Part shown: piece by piece, positions 9,452-18,962 of the stretch | Position numbering within the stretch: position 1 is the stretch's first letter | Layout: each line of letters opens with the position of its first letter | Source of the DNA: Pseudomonas sp. M30-35 | Lineage (GTDB): Bacteria; Pseudomonadota; Gammaproteobacteria; Pseudomonadales; Pseudomonadaceae | Assembly: GCF_002163625.1 (NCBI RefSeq) | Contig: NZ_CP020892.1 | Coordinates: 2,480,001-2,544,000, forward strand | Length of the DNA stretch: 64,000 nucleotides | Reading direction: 5' to 3' | The notes under the pieces: generated by a model | Databases searched by the model: none | What the model was told of the DNA's origin: nothing | Seen by the model: the letters and a program-made list of their open reading frames with translations, nothing else | Program-made: the position numbers and the translations under genes

Positions 9452-12400
9452 CTGTGTACGAAAAACCTGAAGAAGCTTTCGCACTCTCGCCACAGCAGCG
9501 CAGCCAGTGGTTGGCGGGGCTGGCACCCGTGCGTCTGGAACTGGAAATTAACGGTACGCTGACGCTGGAACGCCTGCACCAACGGCTCGCCGCCCTGACC
9601 GCTTGCCACGAGGCCTTGCGCTTGCGTGTGCGGCCGGAATCGGGATTGTTGATGCCGTTGCAGGTTGTTGAACCCGCGACTGCAACCAACGCGGTCGACG
9701 TTGAGGTGCAGTCGCTGGCTGCTGATCTGCACCGGGTGACGCTGCAATTGCCTGCACTGAGCGCCGATCGCGGCACCTTGCTGCGCCTGGCGCAGGCACT
9801 GGGCGCAGCAGAGGCACCCGTGGTCGACGATGAGGCCATGACCTACACTCAATACAGTGCCTGGCTCTACGAATTGCAGGCCGATGAAGACGCCGAACAC
9901 GGCCGCAGGTTCTGGGCTAGCCAGGCTCTGGCCGAACCGGTCGGCAGCGAGTTGCTCTACCGGCAGGTGCGCACCGACCAGCCCGATTCCCCGGCAACCA
10001 CCAGCCTGATCACCAGCACGCAATTAAGCGCTGCTTTGGACGGTTATTGCCAGCGCCACACAGCCTCAGCCGAACAGGTATTGATGAGTGCTTGGGCCGT
10101 GCTGTTGCAGCGCCTGAGCACCGGCGACAATTCAGCTCTGACATTGAATTGGGTTCATGATTGCCGCGACGATTATGAAGAACTTGCAGACTGCTGGGGA
10201 TTGTTCGCCAAGCCCCTGCCCTTGCGCTGGCAAGCTGGTTGCGACAGTACCTTTGCCCAAGTGTTGGCGAATACCCAGACGCTCTGCGAGCAAGCCAGCG
10301 AATGGCAAGAGTATTGTGGTGTCAGCACCGCCTTGCCGGTCAGCGCTACGCATTACGGCTTCCAATGGGGAGCTCAGCTGCCGGACCAGCTCGACATGCT
10401 TGGCAGCATCGCATCGACGCTCAAAGTGCTGACTGTTCACGCCATTCCCCCAGGCATGGAACTGCTTCTCGTCGCTGAAGCGATTGGTTGCGAAGATAAC
10501 GCCAGCGGCTATCGCCTGAACCTGTGCCACATGCCGAGCCGCTACAGCGAACAAGCGGCCTTGATCCTGCTGGAGCAGTTTCAGTCGCTGCTGCTCGATG
10601 CCCTGACTAGCCCAGACAAGAGGCTGGCTGATCTGTCGTTGCAGGCGCCGAGTTTCACAGCGGCACTGGCCGCTCTTCAGCCCCCACTTGAAACCACAGC
10701 GCAGCCTTTTATCAGTGTGCCCACGCGCTTCAGCCAGTGTGCCGAACAATTTGCCGACCACGTGGCGCTGCGCGATCAGAACCAATACCTGAGCTACGCC
10801 GAACTGCACAGCCGCAGTAATCAACTGGCGCATTACCTGCGGACCCAAGGTGTAGGCCGCGAAGACCGCGTGGCGTTGTACCTGGATCGATCGGCGCAGA
10901 TGGTGCTTGCAATGCTCGCGGTACTTAAAAGCGGCGCGGCGTTTGTACCGCTGGATGTTCAACAGCCTGCGCAGCGCTCACTGGCAATCCTGCAACAGGC
11001 GAAGCCGCTCTTTATACTCAGCGGTGCAGCTGGCAGCGGCCCGACGCTACCCTCGGTCGGCAGCCTTGACCTGCGTGATGTAGCTTCATGGCAGCAGAGC
11101 CCAATGACCGCCGTGGACATCGAAATCCAGCCGCAAGACGCAGCCTATGTGCTGTTTACCTCTGGCAGTACAGGTACGCCAAAGGGCGTAATCGTTGAGC
11201 ACGGCCAACTTGCCAGCTACGTCTACAGTGTGTCCGGGCGGCTGCAACTGTTGGCGGGCGAACGCAGTGCGGTGGTCACCTCACTGGCGGCAGACCTGGG
11301 CTACACACTGCTGTTCCCAGCGCTACTCAGCGGTGGCGAGTTGCACCTTCTGGACAAAACAACAGCCATGGACGCCAAGGCTTGGGCGGACTGGCAGACA
11401 CAGTATCCAATTGATCACCTGAAAGTCGTGCCGTCGCTGCTCGACGCTTGGTTAAACCACGGCCAAGGCGCCGCCGTGTTGCCACGCAAACAGTTGATCC
11501 TCGGTGGCGAGACTTGCTCGCAACGCCTGTTGCAAAGCATTCGCGATCTTGCACCGAGCTTGATGACCTTCAATCATTACGGGCCTACCGAAACCACTGT
11601 TGGGGTGGTAATGCACAAGGCTGATCCGGCCTGTGACTATCGCCGCTTGCCCCTGAGTGATCGCCTCGAAGGCATGCGCCTGTATCTGCTCGATGACCAG
11701 CAAGCGCTGGCCGCCCCTGGGCAAAACGCCGAACTCTATATTGCCGGTCCGCAACTGGCGCGCGGCTATCTGGATGCACAACAGGACGCTGAACGCTTTA
11801 TCGAACTTGCGCAACTGCCTGGCGAACGCCTCTATCGCACCGGCGATATGGCGCGTTACCGACATGACGCCAGCCTTGAAATCACTGGCCGTGCCGACCG
11901 GCAGGTAAAAATCCGTGGTTTTCGTGTGGAACTCGACGAGATCCAGGCACAGTTGGCCAGTCTCTCCGGCGTTGCTCAGGCGGCGGTTGAATGCGTGCCA
12001 AGGGGCGAACTCGGCCAACAGCTATTTGCCTTTCTGACCCTGATGCCCGGACATTCGATTACTGTTGCTCAACTTCATGGTCAGGCTCAGGACCGCCTAC
12101 CGGATTACATGCTGCCAACCCTGCGCATCGTCGAAGCGCTGCCGCTGATGGGCAACGGTAAGCTCGACCGCAAAACCTTGCAGCAATGGGCTGACAAAGT
12201 GCTCGATACAGTCGGCAGCACCCTACCGCGTACACCACTTGAAGCGCTGCTGGCCGAGGTATGGGCACAGGTGCTGGGGCTGGAACGGGTGGGTATCGAC
12301 GATGATTTCTTCGCCCTGGGCGGCCATTCGCTGGCGGCGGTGACACTGGCCAGTCGGCTGCAAACGGCGCTATCGGCACCGGTGACGGTCAATGCCGTGT

Positions 12401-13302
12401 TTACCGCGCCCAGCGTTTCAGCGTTTGCGGCGCTGGTACAGGCGCAGCTCAAACTCTCGCCGCTGGTAAGATTGTCGGCCCCCGATGCTGTTGCGGTGAA
12501 CAATGCCAACCTGTTCTGTTTCCACCCCTCCACGGGCCATGTGCAGGACTACCGCACGCTACCGGCGCTACTGCCAGCGTGGAGTCTGTGGGGCTTGCAA
12601 GCAGCTTATCTGGCCGAAGACAGCGCCACACTCGGCGGCGATATCGAAAGCCTGTGCTCGATTTATGTCGAACATTTGCGTCAACAGCAACCTCACGGTC
12701 CGTATTATCTGCTGGGCTTCTCGCTGGGCGGACTGCTGGCAATTACCGCTGCCGCGCAGCTGGAAAGTCAGGGCGAACAGGTAGCCTTTCTCGGCATCAT
12801 CGACTCGCAATACCAGCGCCAGGCGCAAGAAGATAGTGTCGAGGCACTGCTGGAATCGGCGGCGCAAGCCCTGACCCCGGACAGCCAGACCCTGTTGCGC
12901 CAGTTGCCACAGCCAGCCTTGTCGGCCTTGGTGGAACAACTGAATGTCTTGCCTCCCTCGGCACGTCTGCCGGAGCTGGTCCAGTGGGCTCGCCAGCAAG
13001 GCCTGCAACTGGATGGCGACAGTTGGGAGCACCTACAGACACGGCTGCGCTACCAGCAACATACGCAGCATCTGCTGGCGACTTTCCAGCCTCCGCGGTT
13101 AAGCTGTCCGGTGCATGTCTGGTGGGCCAGCGACACTCTGGCCGAGACTGATTTCGCTGACCCGAATTGGCAACGCCTGAGCAGCGGGCCCTTGACTCGT
13201 GAAGTTATTCAAGCACAACACCTGACCATCCTTGACCAACCTGATTTGCAGCAGCAACTGGTTGCGCGCCTTGAGGCCATAGCTACTGACGGAGCAGCTT
13301 GA
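9448..13302 (+). CDS. Terminal siderophore NRPS: interface-A(Asp)-T-thioesterase
   Basis: 1284 residues; the ATG sits in ATGA shared with the previous stop and has a GGAGG site just upstream. Residues ~1-400 are a condensation-superfamily domain with no HHxxxDG (the equivalent stretch reads LPALSADR), so it should not form peptide bonds; the C domain near the end of the preceding synthetase would do that. The adenylation domain (~420-910, TSGSTGTPKG near 568) gives code D-L-T-K-I-G-H-V-G, again aspartate. The carrier serine is Ser961 (GGHS). The thioesterase (~1015-1284) has Ser1092 in GFSLGG and a likely catalytic His1258. This module therefore loads the last Asp, presents it to the fused hydroxylase through the interface domain, and releases the peptide by hydrolysis or cyclisation. 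Substrate calls are manual. Confidence 0.93.
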   Translation: MTVYEKPEEAFALSPQQRSQWLAGLAPVRLELEINGTLTLERLHQRLAALTACHEALRLRVRPESGLLMPLQVVEPATATNAVDVEVQSLAADLHRVTLQLPALSADRGTLLRLAQALGAAEAPVVDDEAMTYTQYSAWLYELQADEDAEHGRRFWASQALAEPVGSELLYRQVRTDQPDSPATTSLITSTQLSAALDGYCQRHTASAEQVLMSAWAVLLQRLSTGDNSALTLNWVHDCRDDYEELADCWGLFAKPLPLRWQAGCDSTFAQVLANTQTLCEQASEWQEYCGVSTALPVSATHYGFQWGAQLPDQLDMLGSIASTLKVLTVHAIPPGMELLLVAEAIGCEDNASGYRLNLCHMPSRYSEQAALILLEQFQSLLLDALTSPDKRLADLSLQAPSFTAALAALQPPLETTAQPFISVPTRFSQCAEQFADHVALRDQNQYLSYAELHSRSNQLAHYLRTQGVGREDRVALYLDRSAQMVLAMLAVLKSGAAFVPLDVQQPAQRSLAILQQAKPLFILSGAAGSGPTLPSVGSLDLRDVASWQQSPMTAVDIEIQPQDAAYVLFTSGSTGTPKGVIVEHGQLASYVYSVSGRLQLLAGERSAVVTSLAADLGYTLLFPALLSGGELHLLDKTTAMDAKAWADWQTQYPIDHLKVVPSLLDAWLNHGQGAAVLPRKQLILGGETCSQRLLQSIRDLAPSLMTFNHYGPTETTVGVVMHKADPACDYRRLPLSDRLEGMRLYLLDDQQALAAPGQNAELYIAGPQLARGYLDAQQDAERFIELAQLPGERLYRTGDMARYRHDASLEITGRADRQVKIRGFRVELDEIQAQLASLSGVAQAAVECVPRGELGQQLFAFLTLMPGHSITVAQLHGQAQDRLPDYMLPTLRIVEALPLMGNGKLDRKTLQQWADKVLDTVGSTLPRTPLEALLAEVWAQVLGLERVGIDDDFFALGGHSLAAVTLASRLQTALSAPVTVNAVFTAPSVSAFAALVQAQLKLSPLVRLSAPDAVAVNNANLFCFHPSTGHVQDYRTLPALLPAWSLWGLQAAYLAEDSATLGGDIESLCSIYVEHLRQQQPHGPYYLLGFSLGGLLAITAAAQLESQGEQVAFLGIIDSQYQRQAQEDSVEALLESAAQALTPDSQTLLRQLPQPALSALVEQLNVLPPSARLPELVQWARQQGLQLDGDSWEHLQTRLRYQQHTQHLLATFQPPRLSCPVHVWWASDTLAETDFADPNWQRLSSGPLTREVIQAQHLTILDQPDLQQQLVARLEAIATDGAA

Positions 13303-13303
13303 A

Positions 13304-14956
13304 ATGAATTTGTTATTACTCATGGCCAAGCGTTCATGGCGCGCGCTATTGATCGCAACCCTGACGGGCCTGATATGCGGGCTAGCGGCGGCGGGCCTGA
13401 TCGCCAACATTAACCACAGCCTGGAGGTGTTTGATCAGTTACGTCCAGCCGATGGCCTCTACTTTGCCGGGCTTGTAGTGCTGGTAGCCATCTCGCGGGT
13501 GATCGCCGATATCAGCCTGCTACGCCTTGGACAGGGTGCTGTCCACGATATGCGTCTGCACCTGAGCACCAAATTGATTGAGACTCCTTTCGCGCAGTTA
13601 CAGCGTTTAGGTAAACACCGGCTGTTGGCCATGCTGACTGACGACACGCAGACCATCAGTCAGGCAGTAGAGTTGGTGCCGATTTTACTGGTCAACGTGG
13701 GGATCATCGCCGCCTGCCTGGGCTATCTGGGCTGGCTAAGCCTGCCGCTGCTCGGTTTGACGCTGCTGCTGATTGTCTTGGGCAGCCTCAGTTTCAATTG
13801 GCCGCAACGTCGGGCGCTGACGTCGATCTCGCGTGCGCGCGAGCTCAAGGATCAGCTGTTCGATCAATACCGCCTGCTCACCGATGGCAGCAAGGAACTG
13901 CAGCTTAACCACCCGCGTCGGCAACACTTCTTCACTCGTCTGCTAATTCCGGTGAGCCAGCAATACCGCCGGGATTTTGTCCGTGGCATGAGCATCTATG
14001 CCTTGGTGCTTAATTGGGGCAATGCCATTTTCTACATGCTGATCGGCATAGTGCTGTTTGCCGCGCCGCACTTTATCGACCTAGGCGTCAGCCTGGTCAC
14101 CGGTTACATCCTGACCATCCTTTACATGATTACCCCGCTGTCGGAGCTGATGAACGCACTGCCAACCCTGGGTCGGGCCAGCGTCGCGCTGAACAAGATT
14201 CGCGCCCTGGAAGGCGAAATGCAGGCCAACAGCGAGACAGTGGAGTCGATCCCTGCGACTCAGGTTCGCAGTCTGGTGTGCCGGCAAGTGACCCATACCT
14301 ACTACCGCGAGCGCGAGGATGGTCATTTCACGCTGGGCCCAATCGACCTCACCCTCAATGCGGGTGAGGCGGTGTTCATAACCGGCGGCAACGGCAGTGG
14401 CAAAACCACCCTCGCCTTGTTACTGACCGGCCTTTACCCCCCGGAAAGCGGCGACATAATGCTCGACGAACAAGTGTCCTCAGCCAACGACAATCACCAA
14501 TACCGACAGCACTTCTCGGCGATATTTACCGACTTTTGCCTGTTCGAAAACCTGCTCAATGGCGACGATCCGCAACTCGTGCAGCAAGCACAGGACTACC
14601 TGGTGCATCTGCAATTGGACCACAAGGTGCGAATTGAGAATGGCCAACTGACAACCTTGGCGCTGTCCACTGGGCAACGCAAACGCCTGGCCTTGCTCAG
14701 CGCCTACCTGGAAGACCGCCCCTGCTATCTGTTCGATGAATGGGCCGCCGACCAGGACCCGGTGTTCAAGCACTTTTTCTACACCAGAATCCTGCCGGAC
14801 CTGCGTGAGCGCGACAAACTGGTGATTGTCATCTCCCATGACGATGCGTACTTCAATCTGGCAGACCGACTGATTCGTATCGAACACGGAACACTTAGCG
14901 AAATCATACCGCAGGCTCACGCAAAGGCTGCGCCCCTGACCGAGGCGTGTTCATAA
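13304..14956 (+). CDS. Cyclic-peptide-type ABC exporter (PvdE/SyrD family)
   Basis: A 550-residue half-transporter fusing a membrane domain (~1-320, about six hydrophobic segments) to an ATPase domain. Walker A is GGNGSGKTT with Lys367; the signature is LSTGQRKR and Walker B ends CYLFDEW. Length and architecture match the PvdE/SyrD/SyrE-associated cyclic peptide exporters, which move a siderophore or its precursor across the inner membrane. It starts one base after the synthetase stop codon with GGAG upstream, so it is co-transcribed and probably exports that peptide to the periplasm. The last ~20 residues are not part of the ATPase fold. Confidence 0.93.
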   Translation: MNLLLLMAKRSWRALLIATLTGLICGLAAAGLIANINHSLEVFDQLRPADGLYFAGLVVLVAISRVIADISLLRLGQGAVHDMRLHLSTKLIETPFAQLQRLGKHRLLAMLTDDTQTISQAVELVPILLVNVGIIAACLGYLGWLSLPLLGLTLLLIVLGSLSFNWPQRRALTSISRARELKDQLFDQYRLLTDGSKELQLNHPRRQHFFTRLLIPVSQQYRRDFVRGMSIYALVLNWGNAIFYMLIGIVLFAAPHFIDLGVSLVTGYILTILYMITPLSELMNALPTLGRASVALNKIRALEGEMQANSETVESIPATQVRSLVCRQVTHTYYREREDGHFTLGPIDLTLNAGEAVFITGGNGSGKTTLALLLTGLYPPESGDIMLDEQVSSANDNHQYRQHFSAIFTDFCLFENLLNGDDPQLVQQAQDYLVHLQLDHKVRIENGQLTTLALSTGQRKRLALLSAYLEDRPCYLFDEWAADQDPVFKHFFYTRILPDLRERDKLVIVISHDDAYFNLADRLIRIEHGTLSEIIPQAHAKAAPLTEACS

Positions 14957-14967
14957 AAGAGAGGCGC

Positions 14968-15675
14968 TCAACCGTCCTGATAGATGAAGTGCAGGTAACT
15001 TACCTGCTCTTCCACAGGTAGACGATGCAGCTTCGGACACGACTCACACAGCACTGGCGGCTGGCCCTCAACAGGCGCGTGCAACTGGTAATGCAGGCAG
15101 CAATGCCGACGTAACGGCAGACAGGGGCAAATCTGCGGCGCAGGTGACTCGACCATGCGTTGCAGGCCCCGTAATTTCAGGCGCCCGCCGTTCACCGTCG
15201 CCTGCTCCAGCCAGCGGTGCGCCTCGGCGAATCCGTCTCTGGACAAATCGGCATCCATTCTCGCGAAGGCTCCATCCCAAATGGCAACCATGTTGCCCCA
15301 CAGGATTTTCGGGGCTAGCCCACCGGCGGCGGCCAGCGTGGTGAAAAGTGGTGCCAGATGTTGGTGGATCAGCCGCGACCAATAGTCTGCACGGTCTTCG
15401 GGGGCCAAGGCCGGTAGTCGGGTTTCCAATTCCAGCGCGAGGGGTTGCCCCTCATCGTGCAGCAATAAAGCCTCTTCGCTCCAGAAATCGATCGCACAAT
15501 CACGCGTGAGAACACAGGCCAAAGTGGCCGGAAGGACAATGCTCATATAGTTCATTGACCACTGCGAAACCACTGCCGCGCGGTTAACTCCGGGATAAAG
15601 CAGAGCGAACTGGGTCAGCAATGGTTGCAGCGTGTCGGGATCGGCAACCCGGTTCAATGCAATGGAAGACTGCAC
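14968..15675 (-). CDS. FhuF-like siderophore-iron reductase
   Basis: 235 residues. FhuF-type proteins reduce ferric siderophores in the cytoplasm and hold a [2Fe-2S] cluster with an unusual Cys-Cys pair near the C-terminus. Here the last ~50 residues contain HCCLHY followed by LCESCPK, which fits that four-cysteine pattern. The gene converges on the exporter gene (11 bases apart) and diverges from the second ABC transporter. I chose the GTG at 15675; no ATG in frame gives a plausible N-terminus, so the exact start is uncertain. Its job is probably iron release from the siderophore made by the neighbouring synthetases. A Fur-like box lies in the divergent promoter region. Confidence 0.85.
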   Translation of the reverse strand: MQSSIALNRVADPDTLQPLLTQFALLYPGVNRAAVVSQWSMNYMSIVLPATLACVLTRDCAIDFWSEEALLLHDEGQPLALELETRLPALAPEDRADYWSRLIHQHLAPLFTTLAAAGGLAPKILWGNMVAIWDGAFARMDADLSRDGFAEAHRWLEQATVNGGRLKLRGLQRMVESPAPQICPCLPLRRHCCLHYQLHAPVEGQPPVLCESCPKLHRLPVEEQVSYLHFIYQDG

Positions 15676-15772
15676 TCCAGAAGCATGCCGGATAACCCGT
15701 TGTATCGGCGGCCAAGCCTGGTTCAGCCATTCTGGAAATTCGATATTGGGGCTCCCGTGACTTTCACTATTG

Positions 15773-15791
15773 AATGCAAACGATTAGCATT
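15773..15791. promoter_or_regulatory. Fur-like box between divergent fhuF-like and ABC genes
   Basis: The 19 bases AATGCAAACGATTAGCATT have perfect five-base inverted arms (AATGC/GCATT) and match the 7-1-7 Fur consensus at 10 of 14 informative positions by my count. The site lies 66 bases before the ATG at 15857 and 98 bases from the GTG at 15675, so it could repress both genes when iron is plentiful. No binding evidence is available. Confidence 0.55.
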
Positions 15792-15856
15792 GTCGAATCC
15801 TATCCTTCCGCCCGTGCAAACTCAACGTCGTCAGCGACCGGACTCCCCAATTTCAA

Positions 15857-17560
15857 ATGCATACACTCCGCAGTTTCTGGCGTCTTTCACGGCCTTTCTG
15901 GGTATCTGAACAAAAGTACCCGGCCCTGATGCTGCTTTTGGCCACCGTGTTGATGAACCTGTGCCTGGTGGGAGTCAATATCCTCAACAACTTCTGGAAC
16001 CTGCACTTCTATAACGCATTGCAGGCTATGGATTATCCCGGTTTTCTCCTGGGCTGCGTGCAATTCATTCTGCTGCAAATTGGCTTGGCAACCTTTACCG
16101 TGGCGGCGTTTCACTTCCAGCAAAAATTGACATTGCGCTGGCGGCGTTGGGCCACCCGCAACATGCTTGAGCAATGGCTGGGCGACCAGCGCTATCAGAA
16201 ATTGAAGCTGACCGAGACCGACGTCGACAACCCCGATCAGCGGATTGCCGAAGACATTGACCTGTTCATCATTAAGTCGCTCAAGTTAAGCCTGGGTCTC
16301 ATGACGTCATTGGTGTCGCTGTTTTCCTTCCTGCATATCCTCTGGCAGGCTTCCAGTCTGGTCAGCGTACCGTTCGCCGGTGAGTTCTTGGTCATTCCGG
16401 GTTTGCTGGTATGGGTCGCCTTGGTTTACGCCCTATTGGGCACAGGACTCGCATTCTGGCTAGGCCGCGCATTGCCCCGTCTGAATTTCATCCAACAGCG
16501 GCGTGAGGCCGACTTTCGATTCTCCTTGATGCGCTTGCGGGAAAACGCCGACTCGGTTGCCCAGTATCAAGGCGAAAAGCTGGAGAACGCTCGTTTCAAC
16601 CAACGCCTGGAGGCGGCGTTGGAGAACTTCTGGGAATTGGTGAAAAAACAAAAGCTGATCATGGGCTATTCAACCTTCTACTTGCGTAGCGCCACGGTTA
16701 TTCCGATGTTTATCATGGCGCCGCAATTCTTTGCTGGCGCCTTTCCCCTCGGCCGCCTGACTCAGATAAGTTCCGCCTTCGGTGAAGTACACGGGGCTAT
16801 TGCCTACTTGGTGGAAGTGTTCCCGGAGTTGACCGAGTGGAAATCAGTGATCGACCGGTTAATCGGTTTCCAGAAGCGGCTGGATAACGTCAAGGTGGAA
16901 TCGGGAGTCATCCATAAGCAGCAACTCAAAGGATTGCATATCAAGGATTTAGACATCTGGTTGCCAAACGGCCGCCCTTTACTTAACGGCTTCAATCTTT
17001 CACTAGAACCTGGCGACAGCCTGCTGATCAGCGCACCTTCCGGCTATGGCAAGTCAACACTCATACGTGCGGCCACTGGGCTTTGGCCCCATGCTTCGGG
17101 TTCGACCCATTATGACCGGGAGCGTGCGCTCACACTCCCGCAAAAACCTTACCTGCCACTGGGGAGTCTGCGCGAAGCGCTCTGGTATCCAAACCCTCCA
17201 CAACGCGAAGAAGATACCGCTCTGGGCTTGGCCATGCAGCAAATTGGCTTGCAGCACCTGACCGACCAATTGGATCAGGAACGAGACTGGGCGCAAACCC
17301 TGAGCATCGGCGAACAACAACGCTGTGCCTTCGTAAGGGCATTGATGGCTCGCCCCGCGGTGTTATTCCTTGACGAGAGCAGTTCTGCATTGGATGCAGC
17401 GAACGAAGAACGCTGCTATCAGTTGCTCAAGCAAACACTGCCTGAAACCATCCTGATCAGCATCGGCCACAATGCCTCACTGGAGCGCTTCCACTGCCAA
17501 GTCCTTGAACTGCAAAGCGAAGCCCAACCAGAGCAACGAAAGGTAAAGCAACCGGTATAA
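15857..17560 (+). CDS. YddA/SbmA-type ABC transporter, siderophore-cluster associated
   Basis: 567 residues. The N-terminal membrane domain (~1-330) resembles the SbmA/BacA/YddA family (segments near LMNLCLVGVNILNNFW and TFTVAAFHFQQKLTLRWR). The ATPase domain has Walker A SGYGKST, signature LSIGEQQR and Walker B VLFLDESSSALD. Proteins of this type often sit in Pseudomonas siderophore clusters, where they are thought to export siderophore or recycle it from the periplasm; that role is inferred here from position. The ATG at 15857 gives the natural N-terminus. It diverges from the FhuF-like reductase with a Fur-like box between them. Confidence 0.85.
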   Translation: MHTLRSFWRLSRPFWVSEQKYPALMLLLATVLMNLCLVGVNILNNFWNLHFYNALQAMDYPGFLLGCVQFILLQIGLATFTVAAFHFQQKLTLRWRRWATRNMLEQWLGDQRYQKLKLTETDVDNPDQRIAEDIDLFIIKSLKLSLGLMTSLVSLFSFLHILWQASSLVSVPFAGEFLVIPGLLVWVALVYALLGTGLAFWLGRALPRLNFIQQRREADFRFSLMRLRENADSVAQYQGEKLENARFNQRLEAALENFWELVKKQKLIMGYSTFYLRSATVIPMFIMAPQFFAGAFPLGRLTQISSAFGEVHGAIAYLVEVFPELTEWKSVIDRLIGFQKRLDNVKVESGVIHKQQLKGLHIKDLDIWLPNGRPLLNGFNLSLEPGDSLLISAPSGYGKSTLIRAATGLWPHASGSTHYDRERALTLPQKPYLPLGSLREALWYPNPPQREEDTALGLAMQQIGLQHLTDQLDQERDWAQTLSIGEQQRCAFVRALMARPAVLFLDESSSALDAANEERCYQLLKQTLPETILISIGHNASLERFHCQVLELQSEAQPEQRKVKQPV

Positions 17561-17985
17561 GCCCCCGGGGCCTGTATAGATAGTCAGGCCGCGGAGAGTG
17601 TCCTGCCCCGCTACCTTGGATGACGGCTTAGACCCTCCCATAATTTGAGTTGGGTCGCGTAAGTAAACATGGCACCAACAGTCTTTGAATTCCGAGTCGC
17701 GACGGCGCTCGCTCTTACATTTGATACAAAGATGATGCCTCTCGGCGCATTGGTGTGCACTGCCGTGATGCTGACACCCTGCGCCACTGATTGTTACCCG
17801 CCCGCTCTGAGGTTCTGACCCTCCTCGCATCTCACGAATAAAAAAGTTACAAAATCATGCAGCGTTGTGTCTATGCGGGCTGCAGGTGAGGTGCGCAAGA
17901 AGCCGCGCTCTTGATACCTGTTACTTTCGCGCACGATATATTTCGTGCATAAGCGATTGGTCCAAGTATAAAGAAAGGATGCGCT
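17561..17985. other. Intergenic region, no convincing gene
   Basis: This 425-base gap separates the siderophore cluster from the T6SS cassette. A minus-strand frame rich in Cys and His (17477-17830) overlaps the ABC gene end and matches nothing I recognise. The last ~60 bases hold the promoter region of the first PAAR gene, with an inverted repeat at 17931-17948. Confidence 0.5.
17931..17948. promoter_or_regulatory. Inverted repeat upstream of the T6SS cassette
   Basis: GCACGA-TATATT-TCGTGC is a perfect six-base inverted repeat around an A/T-only centre, 37 bases before the ATG at 17986. Its symmetry and position suggest a regulator site overlapping a promoter. The bound protein is unknown. 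Confidence 0.35.
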
Positions 17986-18393
17986 ATGGAATACAACACA
18001 GAGGATGGCCAACGCTTGGCCACCGAGTTCATAAAAAAGCTAGCTGAACGCCCCCTGAAAGCCACTTACGATCTCGCCACTCTAGGCGCCAAAACCCGAT
18101 TTGGCGGTGAGGTCGTTACAGCCAGCACGACCATAGAAATCAAAGAGCATCAAATTGCATGCGTAGGGGATCTAGTGCGTTACCCGGACGGAACCCAAAG
18201 CACGATCGTCTCCGGTGCAGGTATTGCGCTGTCTTATAAAGATCGTCCGGTGGCGATTGTCGGCAGCGCGACCGACAACGGCGACACCATCATCAACAGC
18301 TTGCAATGCGCCTTACAGATTCGTGAGTACGCCGACGATGACGGTATCCCCGGCCTGCTCCAGCCGGGCTATCGCGTGATAAGACCAAGCTAA
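17986..18393 (+). CDS. PAAR-domain T6SS protein with short N-terminal leader
   Basis: 135 residues. After a helical ~35-residue leader, residues ~37-110 have the repeated Gly-Asp/Gly pattern of PAAR proteins (ACVGDLVRYPDG, IVSGAG, PVAIVGSATDNGDTI). PAAR proteins cap the VgrG spike of the type VI secretion system and carry effectors. No toxin domain is attached. It heads a five-gene cassette on the same strand. The His residues that usually bind zinc are sparse, so it may be a divergent, PAAR-like member. Confidence 0.7.
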   Translation: MEYNTEDGQRLATEFIKKLAERPLKATYDLATLGAKTRFGGEVVTASTTIEIKEHQIACVGDLVRYPDGTQSTIVSGAGIALSYKDRPVAIVGSATDNGDTIINSLQCALQIREYADDDGIPGLLQPGYRVIRPS

Positions 18394-18449
18394 CCAGAGT
18401 TGCAAGGCATCATTTAGCCAAGACATCTCTCTAATGCAAGGATTCGCAC

Positions 18450-18962
18450 ATGAGAGGAAAACCCGCCGCCCGCGTTACTGACCCTACAACATGCCCGTCG
18501 TCAGGACACGGTACCAACCCCATAGTCGAAGGTTCTCCTGACGTCATTTTTGATGGCCTGTCCGCAGCACGACAAGGCGATGCTTCTGAGTGTGGAAGCC
18601 CAATCACTTCCGCTGTTTCATCAACGGTGTTTATCAATGGTAAGCCTGCAGCCACTTTGGGCAGCGTTGGGGCTCATGGGAATATGATTATTGGCGGTTC
18701 TGGAACTGTCATCATCGGTGATGTGGTTACTCACGCTCCCGTTTCTCCTGTAACCCAGAGTAATACAGCCCCTTATTCAGGGCGTTTCCAGCTTATTGAC
18801 CAAGAAACAGGCAAACCCGTTGCTGGGCGCAAGGTTAAGGTTTGGTCCAGTGGTGGCTGGACTGCTTTCGACACCACGGATACCGAAGGCATGACATCGT
18901 GGGTCAAGCACGATGCATCCGAATCCATTCACATTGACCTGGTACAGGAAGGCGAAGCATGA
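18450..18962 (+). CDS. PAAR protein with C-terminal TTR-like extension
   Basis: 170 residues, ATG preceded by AAGGA. Residues 1-~95 are a textbook PAAR domain (ARVTDPTTCPSSGHG, ARQGDASECGSPI, TVFINGKPAA, GAHGNMIIGGSGTVIIGD). Residues ~108-165 form a separate extension (RFQLIDQETGKPVAG..., TTDTEGMTSWV) resembling transthyretin/carboxypeptidase-regulatory-like beta domains, which in other PAAR proteins bind effectors. The stop overlaps the next gene in ATGA, so this protein probably loads the following nuclease onto VgrG. A diverged copy of the extension is encoded at 20758-21036. Confidence 0.88.
   Translation: MRGKPAARVTDPTTCPSSGHGTNPIVEGSPDVIFDGLSAARQGDASECGSPITSAVSSTVFINGKPAATLGSVGAHGNMIIGGSGTVIIGDVVTHAPVSPVTQSNTAPYSGRFQLIDQETGKPVAGRKVKVWSSGGWTAFDTTDTEGMTSWVKHDASESIHIDLVQEGEA

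Noticed and set aside
17477..17830. Minus-strand 117-codon frame rich in Cys and His
   Set aside because: It overlaps the ABC transporter end, has no clear ribosome site, and I recognise no domain; not strong enough to call a gene.
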